Shown piece after piece: positions 8,836 to 16,401 of a stretch of DNA of 64,000 bases; within the stretch, counting starts at the first letter, position 1; every line of letters starts with the position of its first letter. The notes below the pieces were generated by a model that saw nothing but the letters and a program-made list of their open reading frames with translations, was not told the DNA's origin and searched no databases. The stretch covers positions 1,922,001-1,986,000 of the forward strand of contig NZ_JAXCIL010000001.1 in the NCBI RefSeq assembly GCF_034387475.1, written 5' to 3'. The DNA is from Pseudomonas sp. Teo4. Lineage in GTDB: Bacteria > Pseudomonadota > Gammaproteobacteria > Pseudomonadales > Pseudomonadaceae. The position numbers and the translations under genes were made by a program.

Positions 8836-8850
8836 TAGAAGAAAATTCCG
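8836..8850. promoter_or_regulatory. Weak match to the IclR operator (possible autoregulation)
   Basis: TAGAAGAAAATTCCG keeps both half-site cores (RRAA and TTCC) at the same spacing as the three better sites, but not the centre or the last base. It is 35 bases upstream of the IclR start codon. Confidence 0.3.
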
Positions 8851-8952
8851 GAACAGCGGACGCCGGGGCGGCCAAGTGTCCGGTTATCGACCACTAATTG
8901 CCCGCACCTGCCAGTAATCGCTTGCGCGGGGTTCGACCAGCCAACAACATTA

Positions 8953-8967
8953 TGGAATCACGTTCCA
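8953..8967. promoter_or_regulatory. Putative IclR operator site 3 (TGGAATCACGTTCCA)
   Basis: Best palindrome of the set: TGGAA and TTCCA arms. It lies 24 bases upstream of the FAD dehydrogenase ATG at 8991 and just upstream of its AGGAG, so a bound regulator would block transcription of that gene. Confidence 0.65.
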
Positions 8968-8990
8968 ATAATAATGCAGGAGACGCCCCG

Positions 8991-10703
8991 ATGCCCACCG
9001 ATCCCTACCAAGCCGACTGCGACGTTCTGGTCATCGGCTCCGGCGCAGCCGGGCTGGCTGCGGCCGTCACCGCCGCCTGGCATGGGCAGAAGGTCATGCT
9101 GGTGGAGAAAGCGCCGGTATTCGGCGGCGCCACGGCCTGGTCCGGCGGCTGGGCCTGGGTACCGCGCAACCCGCTGGCTCGGCGCGCTGGCATCGAGGAA
9201 GACATCGAGCAGCCTCGCACCTACCTGCGCAACGAACTGGGCGAGCACTTCGACGCCGAGCGCGTCGACGCCTTCCTTGAAGCCTGCCCGCACATGGTGG
9301 CGTTCTTTGAAAAGCATACCGCGCTGCAGTTTGCCGACGGCAATGGCATTCCCGACATGCATGGCGATACACCCGGCGCCGCCAGCGGCGGTCATCAGGT
9401 AATCGCGGCGCCTTACGATGCCCGCGAAGTCGGTGCCTTGCTGCCGCGCCTGCGCAAGACCCTGCGCGAAACATCGTTCATGGGCATGCCGATCATGGCC
9501 GGGCCCGACCTTGCCGCGTTCCTCAACATGACCCGTTCCCCACGCGCCTTTATGCACGTGTGCAAGCGCTTTGGCCGGCACCTCTACCACCTGGCCCGAC
9601 ACGGGCGTGCGATGCACCTGGTCAATGGCGTGGCGCTGGTGGCACGGCTGGCGAAATCGGCTGAAGACCTGGGCGTTCGTCTGCTGGAGTCAGCACCGGC
9701 CAAGCGCCTGCTACTAGAGGATGGGCAGGTAAAGGGGGCTGTGGTCACTACGCCACAAGGTGAAATGCACATTCGGGCCAAGGCCGTGGTGCTTGCCGCC
9801 GGGGGTTTTCCCAACGACACCGAGCGACGTCAGCAACTGTTTCCACGCGACGCCAGCGGCCACGACAACCTTGCCCTGCCCCCGCAGTCATGCTCGGGCG
9901 ACGGCCTGCGCCTTGGCGAGGCGGCTGGTGGCGTGGTCGCGACCGACCTCAAATCGCCGGTGGCCTGGGCGCCGGTATCGAGGGTACCGCACCGTGACGG
10001 CAGCGTCGGCCACTTCCCGCACATCATCGAACGCGGCAAACCGGGCATCATTGGCGTGCTGGCCAGCGGCAAGCGTTTCGTCAACGAAGCGCACGGCTAC
10101 TACGACTACGTTTCGGCCATGGTCGAGGCGGTGCCGCAAGGCGAGGAAGTCTACTCGTGGCTGATCTGTGACCACCGTTTCCTGCGCCGGTTCGGCCTCG
10201 GTCACGCGCGCCCGGCACCGCTACCGGTGTGGCCACACTTGCGCAGCGGCTACCTCAAGCGCGGCGCCACGCTGGAACAACTGGCCCGCGCCTGCGGCAT
10301 CGACCCGACCGGTTTGAGCGCCACGGTCGCCGACTTCAACCGCCATGCCCGCAACGGCCAGGATCCGGCATTCGGCCGTGGCTCCACCCCGTTCAACCGC
10401 AAACAGGGCGACCCACTGCACAAGGGCCCGAACCCCTGTGTAGCGCCCATCGAGCATGGGCCGTTCTATGCGGTGAAGGTTCAACCCGGTTGCTTCGGCA
10501 CCTTCGCCGGCCTTCGCACCGACGGCCACGCCCGTGTGCTGGACGAGGCCGGCCAACCGATTGCGGGCCTGTACGCGGCGGGTACCGACATGGCCAGCGT
10601 GTTCGGCGGCTGGTACCCCTCCGGTGGAATCAACCTCGGGCCGGCACTGACCTTCGGCTATGTGGCGGGACGGCATATTGCTGGAGCGACGGACTATGAG
10701 TAA
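8991..10703 (+). CDS. FAD-dependent dehydrogenase, 3-ketosteroid dehydrogenase/fumarate reductase type (copy 3)
   Basis: 570 residues from the ATG at 8991, chosen because AGGAG lies eight bases before it; the open frame upstream to 8898 runs through the operator palindrome. FAD fold: DVLVIGSGAAGLAAAV (GxGxxG at about 15-20), EKAPVFGGATAWSGG, and near the C-terminus YPSGGINLGPALTFG (Tyr542). Closest in the window to the protein at 2410. It likely desaturates or reduces a cyclic ketone or enone in the cytoplasm. It is transcribed divergently from the IclR gene, and its 3' end is only three bases from the convergent outer-membrane protein gene. Confidence 0.85.
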   Translation: MPTDPYQADCDVLVIGSGAAGLAAAVTAAWHGQKVMLVEKAPVFGGATAWSGGWAWVPRNPLARRAGIEEDIEQPRTYLRNELGEHFDAERVDAFLEACPHMVAFFEKHTALQFADGNGIPDMHGDTPGAASGGHQVIAAPYDAREVGALLPRLRKTLRETSFMGMPIMAGPDLAAFLNMTRSPRAFMHVCKRFGRHLYHLARHGRAMHLVNGVALVARLAKSAEDLGVRLLESAPAKRLLLEDGQVKGAVVTTPQGEMHIRAKAVVLAAGGFPNDTERRQQLFPRDASGHDNLALPPQSCSGDGLRLGEAAGGVVATDLKSPVAWAPVSRVPHRDGSVGHFPHIIERGKPGIIGVLASGKRFVNEAHGYYDYVSAMVEAVPQGEEVYSWLICDHRFLRRFGLGHARPAPLPVWPHLRSGYLKRGATLEQLARACGIDPTGLSATVADFNRHARNGQDPAFGRGSTPFNRKQGDPLHKGPNPCVAPIEHGPFYAVKVQPGCFGTFAGLRTDGHARVLDEAGQPIAGLYAAGTDMASVFGGWYPSGGINLGPALTFGYVAGRHIAGATDYE

Positions 10704-10706
10704 GCG

Positions 10707-11456
10707 TCAGAACGTATGAAACAGCATCAGGCCGCCCTCGGCATCGGGGCTGGCGTCGGAGAAGCCTTTGACTGCGTACAGCTGAACCTTCCATTGCTGA
10801 TTTAGCTTATGGGTGACGAACAGGGTCAGCTCCTTGATCTGCGACCCCGTGGACACGACTTTCTGCCGCCAGTCGTAGGAAGCACCTGCCGTGGTTCGGG
10901 TTGCCACAGGCAAGGCAAAGCCAAGGCTGGCGAACACCGGGTCGTCGAAATCGCTGTCTGGTGGGTCGCCGTACTTCTTCCAGCCCAGGGTGGCGAAGCC
11001 GGTCACCGGGCCGAAGGCCTTGGCGATGTCGACCTGGGCGGTGTAGTCGTATTCACCGGTGCCCAGGCACTGATCTTCATCCGCGGTGGGGAATTTGACC
11101 TTGCCGATCAGGTCCAGCAACAGGCCACCGCCACTGCCGTCGAGCAGGGCATAGGCTGCGCTGGCGACCGTGTCGCCCAGGCCACTTTCCACATCCCTGC
11201 AACCACCGGGCAGCGGGTCGCCGTCCGGGCCCACTTCTGGGTTGGTGATGCGCAACCAGGGTACGGTGACCTTGTACGTCATGGGACCGGTTTCATACTT
11301 TCCCACCACAGGGACGTACCAGATTTCCGAAGTCGTGCCGGTACCGTAGTCGCCACTGGAGTAGTCGAAGCCTGAAGAAAGGGTGAAGGTATCGGCCGTG
11401 ACCGAAGCGCTGATGCTTGCCAGCAGGCTGGCAAAAAGAGGGAGCATGGGTTTCAT
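10707..11456 (-). CDS. Outer-membrane beta-barrel protein, transporter-like
   Basis: 249 residues from the ATG at 11456 (AGGTG five bases upstream; a GTG two codons earlier is too close to it). Signal peptide MKPMLPLFASLLASISASVTA, then alternating strands such as EIWYVPVVGKYETGPMTYKVTVPWLRIT, and a terminal Phe, as in outer-membrane barrels. It resembles the small transporter or DUF3187-like barrels found in many Pseudomonas genomes; the exact family was not recognised. It converges on the FAD dehydrogenase gene. It could serve as a passage for the substrate of the catabolic locus, but nothing shows this directly. Confidence 0.6.
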   Translation of the reverse strand: MKPMLPLFASLLASISASVTADTFTLSSGFDYSSGDYGTGTTSEIWYVPVVGKYETGPMTYKVTVPWLRITNPEVGPDGDPLPGGCRDVESGLGDTVASAAYALLDGSGGGLLLDLIGKVKFPTADEDQCLGTGEYDYTAQVDIAKAFGPVTGFATLGWKKYGDPPDSDFDDPVFASLGFALPVATRTTAGASYDWRQKVVSTGSQIKELTLFVTHKLNQQWKVQLYAVKGFSDASPDAEGGLMLFHTF

Positions 11457-11531
11457 CCACACCTCAAATTCCCGTTGGAAAGTGTGATCCGACCTACCCA
11501 GCCTAGTTGTTCGTGGCCGAACTGCTTGAAT

Positions 11532-13211
11532 CTAGTGCCCGGAACGGTCCGGACGCTCTACCTTTTCGGTTTTCTCCACTTTCTCGGGCTTTTCGACCTT
11601 CTCGACCTTTTCTACTTTCTCCACCTTTTCTACTTTCTCGACTTTTTCCACCTTCTCGACTTTGTCGACTTTATCGACCTTTTCCACTTTCTCGACTTTT
11701 TCTACTTTCTCGACCTTATCTGCTTTCTCAACCTTCTCAACCTTCTCGACCTTCTCCACTTTCTCGCCTTTCTCTACCTTTTCAGCCTTTTCCACCTTCT
11801 CGGCCTTCTCTACCTCCTCGACCTTCTCCACCTTTTCCGACCGACCACTGTTGTCAGAGCGCTCATCCTGTTCCACGGACTCGACCCGCTCCGACTTTCC
11901 AGAGTTGTCGACCGACTCGGAATTCCCATGGTCATCTGCCTCGACCTCGACGGCATCGCTTTTGCCACTGTGGTCTTCACTGACTGCACGGGTTTCGCTC
12001 CCACCTCCATGGCCACTGTTGCTCGAACCTCCCGAACCGCTCGAACTCTGCTCGCTGCTGCGCTCTACATGTCCCCTGCCCGAGTTGTCGAGGCGCTCGC
12101 TGGTGAACTCGACGCGCGTTGCCCGCACCTCACGATGACCACTGAACACACCGCTTACCCGGACACGTTGATCCACCGCCAGTTTCGTCGACTGCTCGCC
12201 CACGACCACGGTGTCGCGCCCAAGGGTCACGTTGATACCGGCCACCACCAGTTGCTGGTTCTGCCGTCGCTGCACCAGCCCCTCGATCACGGCTGTCTGC
12301 ACGCGTCCGGCAAATGGCAGGCTGGGGTCAGGGCGGCTCTGGGCGACTTCCAGCTGGCGCCCGGTCCACTGGCCACGCACCAGCACTTCCTGTGCCGGGG
12401 CCACGCGGGTACCCAGTTTCAGCCCCTGTAGGCTGCCGGCACGGTCTATCGCCCCAATCGCACTGGACTCTTTCAGGCCAGGTGCACGCTCGATACGGCT
12501 GGCCACCACCGCGCCACTGGCATCGCGCAGGCCGCTGACCTTGACCGGCTCGCCTGGGCGCAACCCCTCGGCCACCCGCGCCCCTGCGGCCAGTCGCACG
12601 GGCTGGCCCATTACCCGTAGCGGCCCTGCGGCATTAGGCAGTGCGGTCAACGGCCCTTCATAAACGTTGAGAATCGAAATGCGCCCGGCTTGCAGGCCGC
12701 GTTGGGTGGCGAAGGCCTCGACCGCGACAACCTGGCCGATGGCAAGGTGCCCACTGCTGGCCGGGACGCCGTTTTCACTCACCGGCACGTCTTTGCCGAA
12801 GTGCACCTCCAGGCCATTGACGCAAATCGATGCGAACCCGGTAATGGTGCCAACGATGCCCGTGCCTCCCGTCCCGCCAGGGCGCAGCAGCGGAGCCCCG
12901 GTACCGCCTACCCCGCCATTACTGCGGTCGTACAGGGTGCCGTCGACGCCTTCGGCCACCGCGCCGGTACCACCGGTGCCTCCTGGGCGCTGTTGCACAG
13001 GTGCACCCGTACCGCCCACGCCACCGTTTTCGCTACGTACGCCGGTACCGCCGACGCCGCCTGGCGACTGCAGCCCCGCAGCGCCCCCCATGCCGACTTC
13101 GTCACGGCTGACGCACACCGGTGCTGCTTGCACACCTGCACACGTCATCAGGCCCAGCCCCAAACCCAGGACCAGCGAGACGACACTGAGGCAGCGCGAG
13201 AAGGCATTCAT
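11532..13211 (-). CDS. Exported DUF5666-type protein with GGTG-repeat N-terminus and Lys-Val-Glu repeat tail
   Basis: 559 residues. A signal peptide with a long hydrophobic core ends near QAAP (about 30). Residues about 42-118 are repeats of GGVGGTGA and GGTGGTGA. The middle (about 120-370) holds several beta-rich repeats (GQVVAVEA, GEPVKVSGLRD, DQRVRVSGVFSGHREVRATRVE) typical of DUF5666 OB-like units. A Ser/Gly/His-rich linker follows, and the last 100 residues are a near-perfect (K-V-E)n tail with a few Ala/Asp/Gly substitutions. The function is unknown; an envelope or extracellular protein is likely. It starts 3 bases after the stop of the DUF6502 gene, so the two are probably translationally coupled. 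The tail region is probably length-variable between strains. Confidence 0.75.
   Translation of the reverse strand: MNAFSRCLSVVSLVLGLGLGLMTCAGVQAAPVCVSRDEVGMGGAAGLQSPGGVGGTGVRSENGGVGGTGAPVQQRPGGTGGTGAVAEGVDGTLYDRSNGGVGGTGAPLLRPGGTGGTGIVGTITGFASICVNGLEVHFGKDVPVSENGVPASSGHLAIGQVVAVEAFATQRGLQAGRISILNVYEGPLTALPNAAGPLRVMGQPVRLAAGARVAEGLRPGEPVKVSGLRDASGAVVASRIERAPGLKESSAIGAIDRAGSLQGLKLGTRVAPAQEVLVRGQWTGRQLEVAQSRPDPSLPFAGRVQTAVIEGLVQRRQNQQLVVAGINVTLGRDTVVVGEQSTKLAVDQRVRVSGVFSGHREVRATRVEFTSERLDNSGRGHVERSSEQSSSGSGGSSNSGHGGGSETRAVSEDHSGKSDAVEVEADDHGNSESVDNSGKSERVESVEQDERSDNSGRSEKVEKVEEVEKAEKVEKAEKVEKGEKVEKVEKVEKVEKADKVEKVEKVEKVEKVDKVDKVEKVEKVEKVEKVEKVEKVEKVEKPEKVEKTEKVERPDRSGH
11550..11850 (-). repeat. 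9-bp tandem repeat tract coding (Lys-Val-Glu)n
   Basis: About 30 imperfect 9-bp units, read on the plus strand as pyrimidine-rich TTCTCGACC/TTTTCCACT variants. Unit length is a multiple of three, so expansion or contraction keeps the frame. The tract is strongly pyrimidine-biased on the plus strand. Confidence 0.85.
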
Positions 13212-13214
13212 GGG

Positions 13215-14054
13215 TCAGGGCGTCTTCTGCGAATCGGAGTCGGTGGGCTCAGTGTAGAAATAAAGCCCGATGGTGATGCGCTGACGTTGTTCGAGGTTGG
13301 GCAAGTCAACGTTTTCAAGGTCTGCAGCCAGTCGACTGAAGCCTAGCAGCGTTTGCATGCCATCTTTGGCCACCACCTCACGCAGGGACTCGACGCTGCC
13401 CAGGCTCAAGGCGTCGTAGTGCACGCTGCGCTCGAAAAACGGTTGTCCCTGGCCACTGAGGTTGTGCACCGCGGCACAGGCGTGGTCGTGCAAGTTATGG
13501 CCAAAGTACGCGGCTTTTTCGTCGAACCCCTTCTGTGGCACGAATGCCTGGGCTTCCAGATGCACACAGTCCTGCTCATCGAGCCGGACGATACCCAGGC
13601 GTAACCACTCGTCCAGCACCACCCGCCCACGGATGTCGGTGCTGATCTTCGCCACCAAGGCATCGAACGAGCACTCACCACCGACACTGGCCAGCCGTGG
13701 TAACGGTAACGCCTGGCCAGGCTGAGCGCAGAATGGCGGGCTGTTGGTCCAGACATTGACGAGTTGTGCACCCAGGGTGATGTTTTCGGGCAGCGCTTCG
13801 TGCGATGTGTCGCTCTCGCCGCGCAGGCGCCTGACATCCTTGCGATGAACCCCTGTCAGCAGGCTGATGCGGCTATCGCTGGGTGCCTTGTCGTCGAGGC
13901 GGAACTCACGATCGGCGACATCGACGAACACCTCCTTGAGCAGGTCGCTGAACATCGTATAGGTGACCCCCTTGCGCAGCATCAAGCGCACCAGCGGGCG
14001 CATGACCCGCCGCAAGGCGCTTAACATCGAAGGAGGTAGGGTGGGCGATTGCAT
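13215..14054 (-). CDS. DUF6502 family protein (regulator-like)
   Basis: 279 residues from the ATG at 14054, which has AAGGA nine bases upstream; a second ATG at 14063 abuts the same AAGGA and is less likely. The sequence MLSALRRVMRPLVRLMLRKGVTYTMFSDLLKEVFVDVA followed by SRISLLTGVHRKDVRRL is characteristic of DUF6502, where the second segment reads as a helix-turn-helix. No signal peptide or membrane helix. It precedes the DUF5666-type gene by three bases. A GGGAAAAAATCCC palindrome lies 40 bases upstream and recurs upstream of the Gly-rich gene, so this protein is a candidate to bind it. The function has not been established as far as I know. Confidence 0.8.
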   Translation of the reverse strand: MQSPTLPPSMLSALRRVMRPLVRLMLRKGVTYTMFSDLLKEVFVDVADREFRLDDKAPSDSRISLLTGVHRKDVRRLRGESDTSHEALPENITLGAQLVNVWTNSPPFCAQPGQALPLPRLASVGGECSFDALVAKISTDIRGRVVLDEWLRLGIVRLDEQDCVHLEAQAFVPQKGFDEKAAYFGHNLHDHACAAVHNLSGQGQPFFERSVHYDALSLGSVESLREVVAKDGMQTLLGFSRLAADLENVDLPNLEQRQRITIGLYFYTEPTDSDSQKTP

Positions 14055-14093
14055 TGAGCGCATTCCTTGACAGATGGAACCAGTATACGACGC

Positions 14094-14107
14094 GGGAAAA
14101 AATCCCA
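14094..14107. promoter_or_regulatory. Palindrome GGGAAAAAATCCCA upstream of DUF6502
   Basis: Arms GGGA and TCCC around an A-tract, 40 bases upstream of the chosen DUF6502 start. The same 13-mer (other orientation) is at 15031-15043 upstream of the Gly-rich gene. Operator role inferred from the duplication. Confidence 0.5.
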
Positions 14108-14250
14108 TACGAGTTGTTACCATTTCCGTCCCGGGATAGGGGATTAACTGTCAGCGCTCACTGCGCACGCGTTGAGAGGGGCAGTCATGGACTGGACCAA
14201 CCCCAGGCAAAACCCGCCCCAAGGTTTTGCATGAGGCCTGTCAGCGCGGG

Positions 14251-14949
14251 TCAGCTTCTGCTGTTGTCATCCCCCGCTTCGCCGCCGGCATGAGTGCCGC
14301 GGTCATCACCCGGTTCGCCACCCACATGGTTGCCGCGATCATCGCCAGGCTCGCCACCAACGTGATTGCCGTGGTCATCGCCAGGCTCACCGCCAACATG
14401 ATTGCCATGATCGTCACCCGGCTCGCCGCCTACATGGTTGCCATGATCGTCACCGGGCTCGCCACGGGCATGATTGCCATGATCATCGCCGGCTTCGGCG
14501 TGATTGCCGCTGCGCCCGGAGTTGGAATTGCCGTCGTGACCTGCATCGCCATGACCGCTGCCGCTGTGGCCACTGCCGTTGCCGGAATGACCGCCGCCAC
14601 TGCCGCTGCCACCGTGGCCACCACCGCTGCCGCCACCGTGACCACCGCCGCCACTGCCTCCACCGCTACCACCACCATGGCCACCGCCGCCGCTACCACC
14701 GCCACCGCCATGACCACCGCCACCACCGTGGCCACCACCGCCACCATGACCACCGCCACCGCCATGACCACCGCCACCACCGTGGCCACCGCCACCACCG
14801 CCACCACCGCCACCGCCACCGCCACCATCCTTGGCGTACGCGCTTGAACCTTGGGAAATCGAGTCCGGAACCAAAACGATGGACGCTGACAGCACGGCGC
14901 CGATGGCCGCCGCCAGTAGTGCCCTCTTGAACAACAGCTGGATTTGCAT
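14251..14949 (-). CDS. Exported glycine/histidine-rich low-complexity protein
   Basis: 232 residues from the ATG at 14949 (AGGAGA six bases upstream). A signal peptide or anchor (LLFKRALLAAAIGAVLSASIVLV) is followed by AYAKD, then a run of Gly broken by single His (GGGGGH units) to about residue 130. The C-terminal third is a 12-residue repeat of the type GEPGDDHGNHVG, five or six times. Function unknown; the His/Asp spacing could bind metals, and the composition resembles structural or matrix proteins. It belongs with the other low-complexity exported protein at 11532 by location and by the shared upstream palindrome. Trinucleotide repeats make the exact length assembly-sensitive. Confidence 0.7.
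   Translation of the reverse strand: MQIQLLFKRALLAAAIGAVLSASIVLVPDSISQGSSAYAKDGGGGGGGGGGGGGGHGGGGGHGGGGGHGGGGGHGGGGGHGGGGGSGGGGHGGGSGGGSGGGGHGGGSGGGHGGSGSGGGHSGNGSGHSGSGHGDAGHDGNSNSGRSGNHAEAGDDHGNHARGEPGDDHGNHVGGEPGDDHGNHVGGEPGDDHGNHVGGEPGDDRGNHVGGEPGDDRGTHAGGEAGDDNSRS
14280..14490 (-). repeat. 36-bp tandem repeats coding the 12-residue GEPGDDHGNHVG units
   Basis: Roughly six imperfect 36-bp units in frame, for example around CACATGGTTGCCGCGATCAT. No spacers of unique sequence lie between the units, so this is a coding minisatellite and not a CRISPR. Confidence 0.8.
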
Positions 14950-15029
14950 TTTCCGTCTCCTGGTCATCACCGCGAGAAACGCCAAATCAAAGTCGGGGAA
15001 TCGTTGTAGGTTTTTTACTTTTCTTCGCG

Positions 15030-15044
15030 TGGGATTTTTTCCCA
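15030..15044. promoter_or_regulatory. Palindrome TGGGATTTTTTCCCA upstream of the Gly-rich gene
   Basis: Reverse complement of the palindrome at 14094, with longer arms here (GCGTGGG 15027-15033 and CCCACGC 15041-15047). It is 82 bases upstream of the ATG at 14949. Besides this site, the 492-base stretch 14950-15441 holds the 217-bp element at 15176 and nothing else I can support. Confidence 0.5.
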
Positions 15045-15175
15045 CGCTTAATAATTAGACCTGTTTGTGGAGGGGTTCAAGTGGCGCATGGAAAAGCCGA
15101 CCGGTGGTGGCCTGGCAAAGAAGAGGGAGTGGGGGTGCGATGTGTTCGTCTTGGGTTTTGCGGTGGTGCGGATAT

Positions 15176-15392
15176 CGAGCGCCGCCCGCGCGGCGCATCG
15201 CGAGCAAGGCTCGCTCCTACGTTTGTTTCGGGCCAGTTATGCCTGCAAGAAATGCGCGCGACCGCTTTGGCGCACAACTCGATATCGCGTCGTGCAAACC
15301 AGGCGGTCGCGCGCGCCTGTCACAGGCGTTATTGGCCCGAAACAAACGTAGGAGCGAGCCTTGCTCGCGATGCGCCGCGCGGGCGGCGCTCG
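15176..15392. repeat. 217-bp palindromic BIME-like element, copy 2
   Basis: Same 53-bp perfectly inverted arms as copies 1 and 3; the core has the same orientation as copy 1 but differs at scattered positions. The 14 bases left of it (15162-15175, GGTGGTGCGGATAT) are the reverse complement of the 14 bases right of copy 1 (5901-5914), so the transferable unit can include more than the 217 bp. Confidence 0.9.
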
Positions 15393-15441
15393 GTCTACCA
15401 AACACCGCAAATGTCATGGCAGGCCCTGGCGCCAAACCGCC

Positions 15442-16401
15442 CTACAGATCCAGTGTCAAGGTAGGCGTCAACGCCCGGGACACGCACAACATCATCACAT
15501 TGCCCCGGGCCCGTTCGCTTTCGCTAAGCAGCATGTCACGGTGGTCAGGCACACCATCGAGCACGCGTGTCTCACACATGCCGCACACCCCCTGCTCGCA
15601 CGATGAAGCCACGGCATGCCCGGCCGCACGCAAGGCCGCCATGATCGTGCACCCACCCGGCACCTGCACCTGGGTGCCGCTGCGGGCGAGAATCACCGTC
15701 AACGCCTCGCCCGTTTCGGCAACCGGAGTCGCCGCCGGGGCAAAACGCTCCAGGTGCAGCTGCCCCTCAAGCCCCGCCTCGGCAAAACGTGCCGTGAGGG
15801 CATCGAGCAACACTGCCGGGCCGCAGCTGTAAACCTGCCGACCGGCGCGGGCCGCCGCGACCACGGCATCGAGGTCGAGCAAGCCGACCTCATCGGCCGG
15901 CAGCACCTCGACCCGCCCTGCCCCCATGGCCTGCAACTCATCGACGAAGGCCATCGAGCGCCGCGACCGCCCGCCATAGAGCATCTGCCAATCGGCCCCG
16001 GCGCGCTGGGCTTCGCGGGCCATGGCCATGATTGGCGTCACGCCGATACCACCCGCAACGAACAGGTACGCCTGCCCCTCTTGCATCGGGAAGGCATTGC
16101 GCGGCCCGCGAATTGCCAGTTGCTGGCCCAGGCGCAAAGCGCCATGGACCTCCCGCGAGCCACCCCGGCCATTGGCCTCCAGCAATACCGCAATACGCAG
16201 GCTACGGCGCTGCTGGGGGTCGCCACACAACGAGTACTGGCGCACCAGCCCCGAGGGCAGCAGCAGGTCGATGTGTGCACCCGGCTCCCAGGCTGGCAGC
16301 TCGCCCCCGTCGAGGGCGCGCAGTTCGATCGAGATCACGCCTTCGGCCTCCAGCCGCAACCCCGCGACCTGAACGGCCAGCGCTTCGGCCTGGGCGCTCA
16401 C
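15442..16401 (-). CDS. PDR/VanB-type oxidoreductase (Rieske oxygenase reductase)
   Basis: 319 residues with the three-domain order of phthalate dioxygenase reductase/VanB: an FMN-binding barrel (GAHIDLLLPSGLVRQYSLCG, with RxYSL), an NAD-binding domain (VAGGIGVTPIMAM), and a C-terminal plant-type 2Fe-2S ferredoxin with Cys268, Cys273, Cys276 (CEQGVCGMC) and Cys306. It passes electrons from NADH to the Rieske oxygenase encoded just upstream. The start is a GTG at 16399-16401 in a GTGA overlap with the oxygenase stop, a standard coupled junction. Last gene of the seven-gene minus-strand operon; the 217-bp element follows its stop by 49 bases. Confidence 0.9.
   Translation of the reverse strand: MSAQAEALAVQVAGLRLEAEGVISIELRALDGGELPAWEPGAHIDLLLPSGLVRQYSLCGDPQQRRSLRIAVLLEANGRGGSREVHGALRLGQQLAIRGPRNAFPMQEGQAYLFVAGGIGVTPIMAMAREAQRAGADWQMLYGGRSRRSMAFVDELQAMGAGRVEVLPADEVGLLDLDAVVAAARAGRQVYSCGPAVLLDALTARFAEAGLEGQLHLERFAPAATPVAETGEALTVILARSGTQVQVPGGCTIMAALRAAGHAVASSCEQGVCGMCETRVLDGVPDHRDMLLSESERARGNVMMLCVSRALTPTLTLDL

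Noticed and set aside
14054..14293. Small plus-strand open frame (79 codons) between DUF6502 and the Gly-rich gene
   Set aside because: No ribosome binding site or homology recognised; overlaps the promoter palindrome and the end of the Gly-rich gene.
14280..14830. Possible CRISPR array (regular repeats)
   Set aside because: Repeats of 36 bp and shorter GGN units are contiguous, in frame and without unique spacers; they code Gly/His and GEPGDDHGNHVG repeats.
15065..15832. Open frames running through the 217-bp elements
   Set aside because: They exist because the GC-rich palindrome lacks stops; the frames at the three copies are not conserved as genes and end in neighbouring genes' antisense strand.
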